64,000 nt of DNA from Oscheius onirici. Its lineage: Eukaryota; Nematoda; Chromadorea; Rhabditida; Rhabditidae. Numbering within the stretch: the stretch's first letter is position 1; each line of letters starts with the position of its first letter. Where the stretch lies: the NCBI GenBank assembly GCA_932521025.1, contig OW051472.1, forward strand, positions 7,812,001 through 7,876,000, given 5' to 3'. Under the pieces are notes generated by a model. It did no database searches. It saw nothing but the letters and a program-made list of their open reading frames with translations, and was not told the DNA's origin. Below are positions 13,701-23,494 of this stretch, in pieces. The translations under genes were made by a program, and so were the position numbers.

Positions 13701-14675
13701 TTTGCGAAAAGGATTGACTGCCAAGAGAAAGGAGATGATCGATCTGAAGAAGCAGCATCAGAGGAGAGAATACGAGATGACGGCAGAGTACAAGAAGCTC
13801 AGAATGGAGGCATACAAGAAGGAGACGCAGTACTTGGAACTTCATCACACCCATCAGGCATTGGAGAGAAGGGAACGAGAGGCCCGACTCAATCTGGAGA
13901 AGCATCTGAGAAGAGGGGACGACCTGGAAGTGGCTGTGAAGAGACACGAAGACGAGCTGATGATTATGAAAGATCGTCAGAACGAGTTGAGACGATGTCA
14001 TGAGGACAATGCTTCTCTCAAAGACCAAATCTTGACTTTGGAACACTGTGCGGACAGATTGCGAGCTCCGGATGTTGAGGAGAAACAGAGACAGGCGTTG
14101 TACTATGAACTGGATAAAGTTACTAGAGAAAGAGAGTCGGAAAGACTCTCCAAAGAGGAGCTGAGAGAGAGAAATATTGGACTGGAACATGACTTGAGGA
14201 CGGAACAAGCTAGAGCTGAAAAATTCGTATCCGATTTGGCACGATCTGCCAAGGTTTGTTCCCAAGTCTTGACTTTCATCGATCATATTTTAGATCCTTC
14301 GAGAGCAGAACGAAGCGGCGGAACAGAGATTTCTCACCCTGCAACTCGTCAATGAACAGGTTTCAAAATATCTTGATAGAGAAATCTATAGTTGTCAGCA
14401 TCTCGAGTTGATCAACGAGCTTCATGTCCAGTTGGAGAGTGCCAAAGACGCAGAGGCTGCCTTCAAGGCAGATTTCAAGTCTCACAATCCGAACGACATT
14501 CCCTCTGAGCCCATCCCTCCTCTGCTCGGAACGACAACGTAAGTCTATTCGATATCTTGAATGTAACTTTTTTAGGACCGAACCAAGCCGATCCTTCTAT
14601 CCAGCTCGAAACAACGTGGTCGAGGAGCAATTGTTCGAGTTTGATGAAGACCGCAATCTGTCGTTGGACCTGTGA
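10781..14675 (+). CDS. TSC1: TSC1 / hamartin
   Basis: Hamartin forms the TSC complex with TSC2 (GAP for Rheb) and restrains TORC1. Reading from the ATG at 10781, successive exons give motifs in the same order as human TSC1: RALEILYKVTEPHHI, IIQRQPSWVCQIV, ISGMFFMSILLPLC, ALYGIFPIQFVSFLK, MNGVRLHPHLILHTKEWE. A Ser/Pro-rich acidic middle follows (11900-12900). Then comes a helical block with QLVNQHLMYERSCRMLHALR followed by NRRLF, equivalent to the human LLLLHNQLLYERFKR block, and a long coiled coil (about 13640-14460) of the kind that binds TSC2. The last exons end at a TGA at 14673-14675. The protein appears intact. C. elegans has no TSC1 or TSC2, so this copy is informative. TSC2 is not in the window. 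The 5' neighbour RSF1 is divergent. Confidence 0.93.
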
Positions 14676-14992
14676 TCTCTATTTTGACAGCCGAAATAGA
14701 TAAAGCTAGAGTATAAATGATTCTGTGAAACGAAGCTCGTTTTTTTCAAAGCACACAGTACGATCCGTATCTGTCTCGCTATCACTTTTGAGTCTGTGTT
14801 TCACAGCTGAACCGCCAACTGAAATCACGCGCGCAAGAAGGGAGTTTGAATTTTTGGTCATTTTCATTCGTTCTTTTTTTTGTCCCGCTTTATTGACGTT
14901 TTTTTTATCACTTTCTGCATTATTTCTCTTGCCAATTAGTAAATTCAGGAAAAAAAAGATAGAAAGAAGGGCCGACAGAAAGTTTCCAGCTG

Positions 14993-17900
14993 ATGATAAT
15001 CGCTTCAAAATTCCGAGGTTTGTTGTTGTTGTTTGCTCTTCAACAAAACCATTTCAGGATTCATTAGTCATCGACGTTGTATCCAGCTCCTACACTTTTC
15101 TGATGTTCCTCATTCTCCAGAACTTCAACAGCCAACAGTATTTTCTGCCTTTTTCCTAATCCAATTCAACATTTCAGACCAGTACAGCGAAAGTTCCGGA
15201 CCTTATTGTGGCGGTATTGGAGCCTCCGACAAAAACGGACTTTTTACAAGCTTTGAAGGAGAAAAACGTGGATCATCGGCTATCTGTAAGTTGTTCTTCC
15301 GCACTACTTCAACTAAACTGCTGCGTAATCGAAAAACGACTTGTCACCCGCGCTACGATTGTCTTTTTGCTTTGTTGACAGCCGTGTCGCCCAAGTACTT
15401 TTCGCTAAACCACATCTGCATTGTGGTATTCTGAAAATATGTCTTCTGTCCAACACTTGCCCTCCGATGACTGTATGTCACTCCCCAAGATGGTTGTTTC
15501 ATTTGCGGAGTCGACAAAAAATACATCTGACGGAAATGTGCATAAATTTAAAACAAAATACAAAGTAAGAAAACCTATTGTCTTCGTCTTTTTATATAGC
15601 TACGTTTTCAGAAGTCCCACCTCTTCATCCAGACAGAATGCCCCGAATGTGACAGTTCCGACAGCAACCTCATTTCTACTACCAACGGAGACACAAACTG
15701 CTCCATTTGTGAACACGAAGGCCCCTTCTCTACCTATATAGTAAGTTGTCACTTTCGGGTGGTTTGTTCCGTATTCCGATGAGAGGGGCTATGATTGCGG
15801 TCATTATGTGAGCCTGCAGCTATAAGTCAAGACAACTTCTGGCAGGCCATATCCGTGGATCTAATAAATACAAGGCGTTATAACCCTCGCCGCCTGCTCG
15901 CCTGCTTACTCACCATCCAAGCGAACTTCCTGCACATTTTTCGACCCGCTGTACCAGGCTCTCAGCTTTTTCTATCCGTTCCATTGTTTTGCCACTTTAG
16001 TCTAGTCTTCTCTGGGCCACTCGTCTTATTCAGTCGTATTCAGTAAGATCAGGTCGAGAAAATGAAGAAAGACTGCTTAAAGTGCTCTATGGATCGTAAG
16101 AAGAGGAGTGAACTTTCCAGCGAGCATCTTCTTCCTCTCAACGGTTCCTCGTCGTCCACATCAGACAGCCAGGTTGATCCCTGCGTTCTCGTCTAATAGC
16201 GTCTGAGGGCCACTACTTTTCCGGGTTGATCGGAAGGGAAAGGAGAAATGTGCGGAAACGTTCAGTGAGACCGCCCTGTTTCAAATTACCTACTCGCACC
16301 TACTTTTATTAAGCCGCTATATTTTAAGTTGGACCTTATTGTTGACAAGTTACTTGCAATTGCACTGACTATACTTCCGTAGCTTTTGGACAATTGCCCA
16401 TATCATACTCCTTGTCCCAGGTATATTTATGTCAAGGGTGCTTCCTGTGTTGCCTCATAATTGTAGTCCACTTCTCCAACTTACTTCCCAGCCGACGCTT
16501 GTATGTTTTCGTCTCCCTCAAACCTAAAAATCTGCTCGTTCTTCTGTTCCAATGTTTGATTGGTGTCCCCTAGCTTTTTATCCCCAACAAAGCGGCCATT
16601 GTTGAGTAGGAGTTGGACGGGAATTAGAATCCTTCCACCTCATCTCAAATGGCTTGTTGCTGCTGCTGTAGACGAAAACCAGATTCAACAGAATCGATGG
16701 ACGGGTTTGTCGTGGTTAGGGTCGCTTAAATCCAAGATAACTCAAGTCAACATTTTGATTTAGAAACGCATCAGTGTTCGAAAGAGTGAAACAACCACGT
16801 GGGACGACCAGGTGAAGCGTGAAGAGGAAAAACGTATCGAGGAGACACTGCGCAGAATGGAGAGTCCTGACGAGGTAATGACTCTATTTTCTCATATCAA
16901 ATTTCAGTTTGATTCGGATCTTCATGATCAAGTCAGCTACTTGAATCTGATGACGCAGGCCAAGGAAAATCAGATGAATAAAAAGAGGGATCGCATCATG
17001 CGTGCTCGGGACGAGTAAGTTCTTTTTCCTTTTTTTTAAAGCACGTTTATCCACTGCATCTCGTAACTTTTTGTGGTAGATAATGGTTATTCATCCCGCG
17101 CAGTAGGGGTTCCCCTGTTGTCGTCTGAAGGCGTAAAAGAATAATAGCTGTCAACCATTTCCTTCTCCTAACTTCTTCCCAACAACTTTGCTATGAGGTA
17201 GATATTCATCGTAGTTACTCCCTACTAATTGGTAGAAATCAGAGCTCTCAGTTAGACCTTTTTATCGCCAGTTGCTGCCCATTTTTGGCGCTCCATTAAA
17301 GGTGAAAGCAATGAATCAAAGCCAAATAATAGGTGGCGGGAGTAGTGGCCAGAGGCGCTGAATATTTTTGCGCAGTTCGCCCTCTTAAGCCGCATGAAAC
17401 GGGCAACTTCTTTTTATCATAAGCTCAATCGTAGCCGCTGCGGTTCGTCTTCTATCTTTCCCACAAATTGATAGACTTAGACACTTCGTTATCTGACGAG
17501 GGATGGATTGATATGGATAATGTTTTGATACTTCCGGATCCGGACGAAATCCCCTTTGATTCGGATTCGGAAAGAACTTTTCGAGCCGATTCTGGTTCAA
17601 ATTACAATCCGGGTCCTAGTTATGATGAATGGCACACCATGGGGCACAGGTGCACCTAATTTTCCCTAAACACTGTACGTTTTCAGTTCTGATGCCCCTT
17701 CTCCTCGAGGAAACCTGGAAACTGGTCCCATATCCAATGCACCGGATCCCAACATTCGTTACCTTTGGAACGGAAGCGTCGACGTTGGAGAACTTGATGG
17801 GATCGAGCAAAACGACGTTTTGCAGCTTCGATGTGCTCTCGGGATTGAGGTTGGGCTCTTTGCAGCTGTAAGCAGACCGAATACGGATTTTTTTAGCGTA

Positions 17901-19897
17901 TTTCCATCGAAACACTATCTCGTTACAACGTTCGCGCACACATGGACAATTACGATCAGCCCGCTATTCTCTATCCCCGTTACAAGAGCATGGCCAGCAG
18001 ACTGAGACCACCAGCCGGGCTAAAAGTTATTCGAAAAGTCGGAGACAAGCTGGAAAAGGAGAATTACCCTCTGGCAGATGAAGTCATGTAATTGCATTTT
18101 TAAAATATCGTAAATCTATAAATTTCAGGTCAACGCAAAAGTTTTCCGGTCTTTTTGGCTACCACATGATGTCCAATTCTGATCGTGCCGTTATTTTGAC
18201 CACAAATGAGAGAGATGCGCTGGCTGTCTATGAAGCTGCCGATGGTGCACTGGCCTTAGCACTTCCCCAAGGGGAGCGTCTCGATCCGGCCGTGTTCCCG
18301 TATCTGGAAGAGTTTGAACAGATCTTCATCTGGTTCCCATCTCGTCATCTCGACTTTGCCAAGGATTGGGGCTGTGCTCTGAATGGAAGTCGCTGCTATC
18401 TGGTCAAGAGTCCCGATCGTCCCATCGAACTTGTACGAAATCGCCGAAACAAGGAAGTGAAGGTCATGATCAGCCAGAATGCCGTCCGTGTTCGTGACAA
18501 AGGATTCCGTTCAATGACGGATGTTCGGGAGGAGGTCAAAGCCGATATCCTGCATTCCAGCACTCGTCTGCAGGGAATTGCTCTGGTACTTTTCAATCTC
18601 TTCCCCTTTATACTGTGCTTCAAATTTTCGTCCCGTATAACCTGCAGACGTTCGACACTCGGCCAGTCCGATTCCTATTTTGGCCAAATTCATAGTTCAC
18701 AGAATAGAAGGTTTCAAAATTTGGACGTTATATTTTGCGGCAATGGACATCTAACGAACATTTCAAAACTCTACTTATTCTCATAATTAGCAACTTTCAG
18801 TGGAAGAGATTCTCTCCCCTGAACAAGTATCTCCAAGGATTTCGACCCGGAGAACTGACTGTCCTAACTGGAGGGACAGGATTCGGCAAGACTACTTTCC
18901 TATGCGAATACGCCATGGATCTATTCACCCAGGGCGTCCGTACACTCTTCTGCAGCTTCGAGATGCCAGAAGAGAAGATTTTGAAATGGATGCTGATTCA
19001 GTACGCCGGGTAAGTTGTAGCTTCTCCCCCTTTACGCGAATTCAGTCCCTCTCATCTGCGCAGTCTGGCGCGTACCCTCAGCTATAGGAATGGCGTAAAG
19101 TGAGGGCTACTGTCGTGTTGTGGCTATGCTTTTCTGTTTGACAAACTAGCTTTTTCTGTTTTTTTTTACGTTTTCAATGAATCTGATTCAGAGTGCCACT
19201 TCATCGTGTCCAATACAGCAGCGAAATCGACAAATGGCTGGACAAATTCGAGCGGACCAAAGGCCCGCTGACCATCATGAAGTCGGACGAGTTTCACGAT
19301 AAAACCATCACACAGATTGCCCAGGTTTGCTTTCCCTACTTTTCTGTAACAAAATATAAAAATTTCAGGCGATTCGCAGTCAAGTCGTGAACAGTGGAAT
19401 CCAGCATGTAGTCATCGACAACCTGCAGTTTCTCGTCAATCAGACGACTCTTGCCGACGACAATTCCAGTGGATTCGATCGCTTCCATCATCAGGACAGA
19501 TTTGTGGGAATTATGAGACAACTGGCCACCGAACATGGAGTCCACATAACCATGGTGGTTCATCCACGAAAAACAGATGTATGAAGGTTTTACTTGCTCA
19601 AATTAATATCACTTTAGTCGGACACCGACCTCGACATCCAGCATTTTGGCGGATCGGCTCGGGTGACACAAGAAGCCGATAACGTTCTGGCCATTCAAAG
19701 ACGACGAGATCAGAAAGACAAAGGAAGAGACGGCAAGAAATATCTACACGTAAGAATTACACGAGTTTTCCTAAAATTACCATTTTTAGATACTAAAGAA
19801 CCGCTACGGAGGAAAGAGAGTCGACTCCGATACGCTTGAAATGATGTTCGATTCGAAGACATATTCCCATTCGCTAATCGATCATTCCCGAATTTAA
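14993..19897 (+). CDS. TWNK: Twinkle, mitochondrial replicative DNA helicase
   Basis: The helicase core is unmistakable: KYLQGFRPGELTVLTG, Walker A GGTGFGKTTF, SFEMPEEKILKWMLIQYAG, Walker B-like HVVIDNLQFLVNQ, HITMVVHPRK, GGSARVTQEADNVLAIQRR, LHILKNRYGGKRV. Upstream exons match the degenerate primase half (FSGLFGYHMMSNSDRAVILT, LPYLEEFEQ-like PYLEEFEQIFIWFPSRHLDF, MTDVREEVKADIL). It unwinds mitochondrial DNA ahead of the polymerase. The likely first exon, 14993-15017, spliced to 15058-15137, gives an Arg/Ser-rich presequence (MIIASKFRGFISHRR). Exon 15178-15285 has FLQALKEKNVDHRLS, and exon 15612-15740 a zinc-ribbon motif. Exon 4 (near 15440-15564) lacks a clean acceptor. A long intron follows to about 17478. 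The stop TAA is at 19895-19897. The helicase part is certain; linking the 15.0-15.7 kb exons to it is probable. Confidence 0.9.
15612..15740 (+). other. T7-primase-type zinc-ribbon exon of the Twinkle gene
   Basis: This phase-0 exon of 43 codons reads HLFIQTECPECDSSDSNLIS then NGDTNCSICEHEG, with two CxxC pairs separated by 19 residues. Phage T7 gp4 has the same layout (CDNCGSSDGNSLFSDGH then FCYVCEKW). Vertebrate Twinkle keeps the fold region but has lost the cysteines. Intact cysteines suggest the N-terminal domain still binds zinc. Whether the exon really joins the helicase exons needs a transcript. Confidence 0.6.
16649..17018 (+). CDS. small Cys-cluster protein, apparently nested in the Twinkle intron
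   Basis: Three exons give a complete frame of about 94 residues: 16649-16711, 16764-16874 and 16908-17018. The start is MACCCCCRRKPDSTESMDG: five cysteines followed by basic residues, the pattern of an S-acylated membrane anchor. The rest is a charged helix (VKREEEKRIEETLRRMES, then YLNLMTQAKENQMNKKRDR) ending RARDE and a TAA stop. The first donor is GTGGTT and the second GTAATG. I do not recognise the family. Either it is a separate gene in a same-strand intron of Twinkle, or the flanking exons belong to two genes. Confidence 0.5.
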
Positions 19898-20756
19898 CCG
19901 CTTGTACTTCCCACTTTTATTCATATATTGCCAATTTTATATAATTTTGCTTCTTATAGTTTTAGCAGCTAAAGTTCTCACTATTCACTCTAAATGCAGA
20001 TCTCAACGCGCAAACGCTTATATACTTTAATAAAGTCTTTCAAAACTTGTTATTTTGCCCCAATTTTCACGGTTCTTGCAACAGAATGAAGTATCTTCTC
20101 TTTGCTGAAAGGAGGCTCACATAGCGCCGTTCGCCGAGTTCGGCACTTTAAAGAACTGCTCGATCGGTCTCGACACGCTTTTGAAATCGTGTCGAAACAC
20201 GAACGCGGGAGGACGAAATTTCGGCTAAATTCAAATTACCGCCCAGTTTGGAGCGCGCGGAAAGACTAATTCAAAATTTGGCTTGAAAACGGGAAAAAAC
20301 CTGGGTGACACGCTTTCTCGAACACCCGATTATATTTTTTCACATGTTCGGTCTTACATTGTCGGCCGTATCGTTTTCCCGGTAGTTATGTTTTTTTCAG
20401 AGTCATTACATGAAAAATGACCGAGTTATAACGTATTTTCTGTTTTTCACTGGGATTAGAAGACCAAATATCAAGTGCCAAAACACACCTACAACGTTTC
20501 GACTGTGCTCTTTCTTTTGAAACCGAGAACTAAAGAAATGGTTGCGTAGTTTTCTCAAAAACGTGTCACCCAGGACGAAAGTAATTTTGTCCAACATTTG
20601 AATTGCGCGGCGAACTGTGAATAGGCGACCGAAAGGTGCGGTCCTGAAGCGAATAAGTGAGCCATTTATTCGAATGCCATTTTATTCAGTTCATGTGTTT
20701 TTTCTCTGGCTTCTCGGCTAGTTTTTGGTGAAGAATCAGCTTGGTTTCAGGTTTGT
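19898..20756. other. intergenic region with an inverted repeat
   Basis: There is no coding signal between the Twinkle stop and the PPIL3 start. A 17-20 base inverted pair (CCTGGGTGACACGCTTT at about 20309 and its near complement at about 20558-20575) brackets some 230 bases, and further partial complementarity lies outside it. This may be the remnant of a small inverted-repeat element. AATAAAG at about 20030 could serve as the Twinkle poly(A) signal. Confidence 0.4.
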
Positions 20757-21392
20757 ATGTCAGTTACCCTGCACACGACAGCTGGTGACCTCAAAATCGA
20801 GCTCTACTGCGAAGAGTGTCCCAAAACTTGCGAGGTAATTCGTTTTATATTCGTAAACATCTCCATTTTCATAGAACTTTCTGGCTCTTTGTGCAAGTGA
20901 CTACTACAAAGACAACGTCATTGTGAGGAATATCAAGGATTTTATGGTACAGACCGGTGATCCGACTGGCACTGGAAAAGGAGGTCAATCTATTTGGGGA
21001 GCACCGTTCGAAGACGAAATCAATCCGGAACTGAAGGTACTTTTTTTCGTTTTTAAGTATCTTAATTTTTAAGCACGACGCAAGAGGCGTCCTGTCTATG
21101 GCCTCGAACGGCCCAAACAGCAACAGAAGTCAGTTTTTCATCATCTACGACAAGCAGCCTCATCTCGACTTGAAGCATACTGTTTTTGGAAGGTAGAAGC
21201 TCTTTTTTCTATATAAAAAGAAAAATTTAGAGTAATCGATGGCTTCGACACTTTGGAAGAGCTTGAAACTACCAAAGTTGATGCAAAATACCGGCCGGTT
21301 GTGGAACAGCGGTAGAACAATCTGCTTTCCTGCAAAAATATATTTTTAGGATCAAAAGTGTCACAATTCACGCCAATCCTCTTGCAGCCTAA
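20757..21392 (+). CDS. PPIL3: PPIL3-like cyclophilin (peptidyl-prolyl isomerase)
   Basis: Four to five exons encode a protein of about 160 residues that lines up end to end with human PPIL3: [94 protein letters not shown], ending [14 protein letters not shown]3 is a small single-domain cyclophilin associated with the spliceosome. The Q and F residues of the catalytic pocket (FMVQ, QFFI) are present; the usual G before SQFF is R. The MALSU1 gene follows on the same strand within about 120 bases, so the two may share a pre-mRNA. Confidence 0.93.
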
Positions 21393-21510
21393 CTGCTTTT
21401 CAACGTAAGCACTTCTTTAAAAGTTTCGAAATGCTTTCAGGTTATCCATTCCCAATTTGTCAATAACCGCAGCTGAATCCAACCAAAATGTCTCAGAAAA
21501 AATTCGAAAA

Positions 21511-23047
21511 ATGCAAGAATATTTTGACCAATATGCCGAAGAATACGTCGAAGAGTCTGATCCCGAGCCTTCTGTAAAATATGAAAAACCTGTTCAGAAA
21601 ATTCCGACGTAGGTTCTTTTTTTTGCCATTTCAACTTGTGTTTTTAGTGTCGAGAGTCTTGAGGATATTGTCTATTTGCTAAAACAACAACGTGCCAAAG
21701 ATATCGTCGTTCTCATCGATTTGTCAGCTCACTCCATCATTTCTTCATTAGTAAGCTTACTTTTCTTTTTATATTCTGTTCTTTTATATGGTTCGTTTTG
21801 CGATTATAACGTGTAAACGTTGAATATTCCGCCAGCCCAATTCCGATCTTTAGACCAAATTCAAACTGTTATTAGGGCGCGTCAGAAGTCGTGTCCCGTA
21901 GTACTACAGCTACCCTTCAAATTGATCGCGCAAAAAGTTATTCGACTTTCCATTTTTCGACAAAATGGCGCAGTGCCTGTGCGTTAACCACGCTGGAGTG
22001 ACTAGGGTTCTAGTCCGCGGAGAGGAAATCTTTTTGTTTTTTTAACAGTAGCATTTCACAAGGCTAAATATCACCCCTGTAAAATATCAGCTTCGTAAGT
22101 TTTGAAATAAAGGCTGTGGAACGATTTTAATTCCTAAATTTCGACCATGTACCCCACCTCATGGTGATTTCTTTGAGCTCAAATTTGATTTTTTGAGAAA
22201 ACTATTGATCCAATCGAGCTGATATTTTATATTTTTTGATATTTTACAGGGGTGAACCTCGAACCCTGGTCACTCCAGCGTGGTTAACGCACAGGCACTG
22301 CGCCATTTTGTCGAAAAATGGAAAGTCGAATAACTTTTTGCGCGAAAGAGTAAAATACGTTTTTCAAAAAAAGAAAAATGCGTCTCGATGAGGTGATTTT
22401 TTTTGTAGTTGACCATTTTTTTGTATCTCCCAACACCAAAAAGTTATCGCGAAAATACGTTTTTGGTCCGATTTTCAAAGCTACCGTAACCCTTGATCCC
22501 AAAAGCTCTCAATAATTTTTTTTCGAGGTCGACTACCTCCAGGAACAATCCGAACCGATCCGATTAATTTGAAGGGTAGCTGTAGTACTACGGCACACGA
22601 CTTTTGACGCGCCCTAATAGCTGCGTATCCGGCTGAGAAGTGTGAGTGTTCAACTTTAGACGCTATTTTGCAGCAATACCCTCTAAGAATATTTAGCTGT
22701 CTAATTTTTTCCCCGGAACACACTATAATACCCCTTTTCAGATTGTTTGTTCCCCGTTCAACAGTCGTCACGGGTTTGCCGTAGCCGAAACGCTTCGTCG
22801 CTCCACAAAGTCTTCAGATACCCAAATTTCAAAGCTGTCTCTCCGTCGTAATGCCGGCTGGTTCCAAGTGGATATTGGCTCAATTCAAGTAAGCCCCTTT
22901 CTCTTAGCCAATAATCACCGAAAATAGGTCAATGTAATGAGCGAGGAAGTTCGAGAACGTTACGATCTGGAGAGTCTTTGGGGAGTAGGCGAAGAGGAGG
23001 TCGAGCCAGAAATCTCTTTGATCCCGCCACCTCGTCAGTCTCTTTAA
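21511..23047 (+). CDS. MALSU1: MALSU1/RsfS-like mitochondrial ribosome silencing factor
   Basis: Exons at about 21511-21609, 21648-21750, 22742-22888 and 22927-23047 encode the RsfS fold: IVYLLKQQRAKDIVVLIDL, then IVCSPFNSRHGFAVAETLRR, then GWFQVDIGSIQVNVMSEEVR followed by RYDLESLWG. These are the hallmark motifs of bacterial RsfS and of animal MALSU1, which docks on the large mitoribosomal subunit (uL14m) during assembly. The start is uncertain: the first in-frame ATG is at 21511, but the frame is open upstream across a TTTCAG acceptor at 21435-21440, so a presequence may come from an upstream exon shared with the PPIL3 transcript. A 746-base transposon sits in the second intron. The stop is TAA at 23045-23047. 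Confidence 0.87.
21872..22617. mobile_element. TA-flanked inverted-repeat transposon in the MALSU1 intron
   Basis: The element starts TTAGGGCGCGTC and ends with the complement. The terminal repeats match at about 51 of 54 positions (through TAGTACTACAGCTACCCTTC). It is flanked by TA at 21870-21871 and 22618-22619, as for Tc1/mariner-type insertions. A second long inverted segment (21929-22012 against 22258-22347, containing GTTAACCACGCTGGAGTGAC) makes most of the element a near-palindrome. The right half carries about 220 extra bases between inner and outer arms. No transposase is encoded. Confidence 0.88.
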
Positions 23048-23494
23048 TTTGGTTGTAATCTCGAATAAAAACCGTCATTTGTTGTCATTAGGCCCAGTAT
23101 TTTCTGATCCGCTTCCGTTGTGGCCAATTTGACGGGACAAACCGGAACGGACACTCCTCGGCTAGCGAGCTGTTTGTTTTGCATTACCCTCATTATCCCT
23201 CTCTTTCTATCTCTTTTTCCTTTGCCCATTATAATCGTGCCAAAAAACCACACAGTATTTCCTTTATCTGGAACATTTTTATTTTGTGAAAATTGGCTGC
23301 AAGGATATTTCTGGGACAATTATGATATAGCCATCTTTCATAGCTAAAAAGGTTTTTTTTCGCAGTAACTTTGTTGTTGTCGCCGCTGTCACGACAAATA
23401 TTTGAACAGATAATCAAACTTCCAGTAGTCTCTCTCTCCCTTTCGATATTCAAATTACTTTCCCGCGAGAGCTTAATAATAAGCTGTGGTTGCC

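Noticed and set aside
21511-23047. Bacterial contamination or gene transfer (RsfS)
   Set aside because: The gene has several short introns and a mitochondrial counterpart (MALSU1) is normal in animals.
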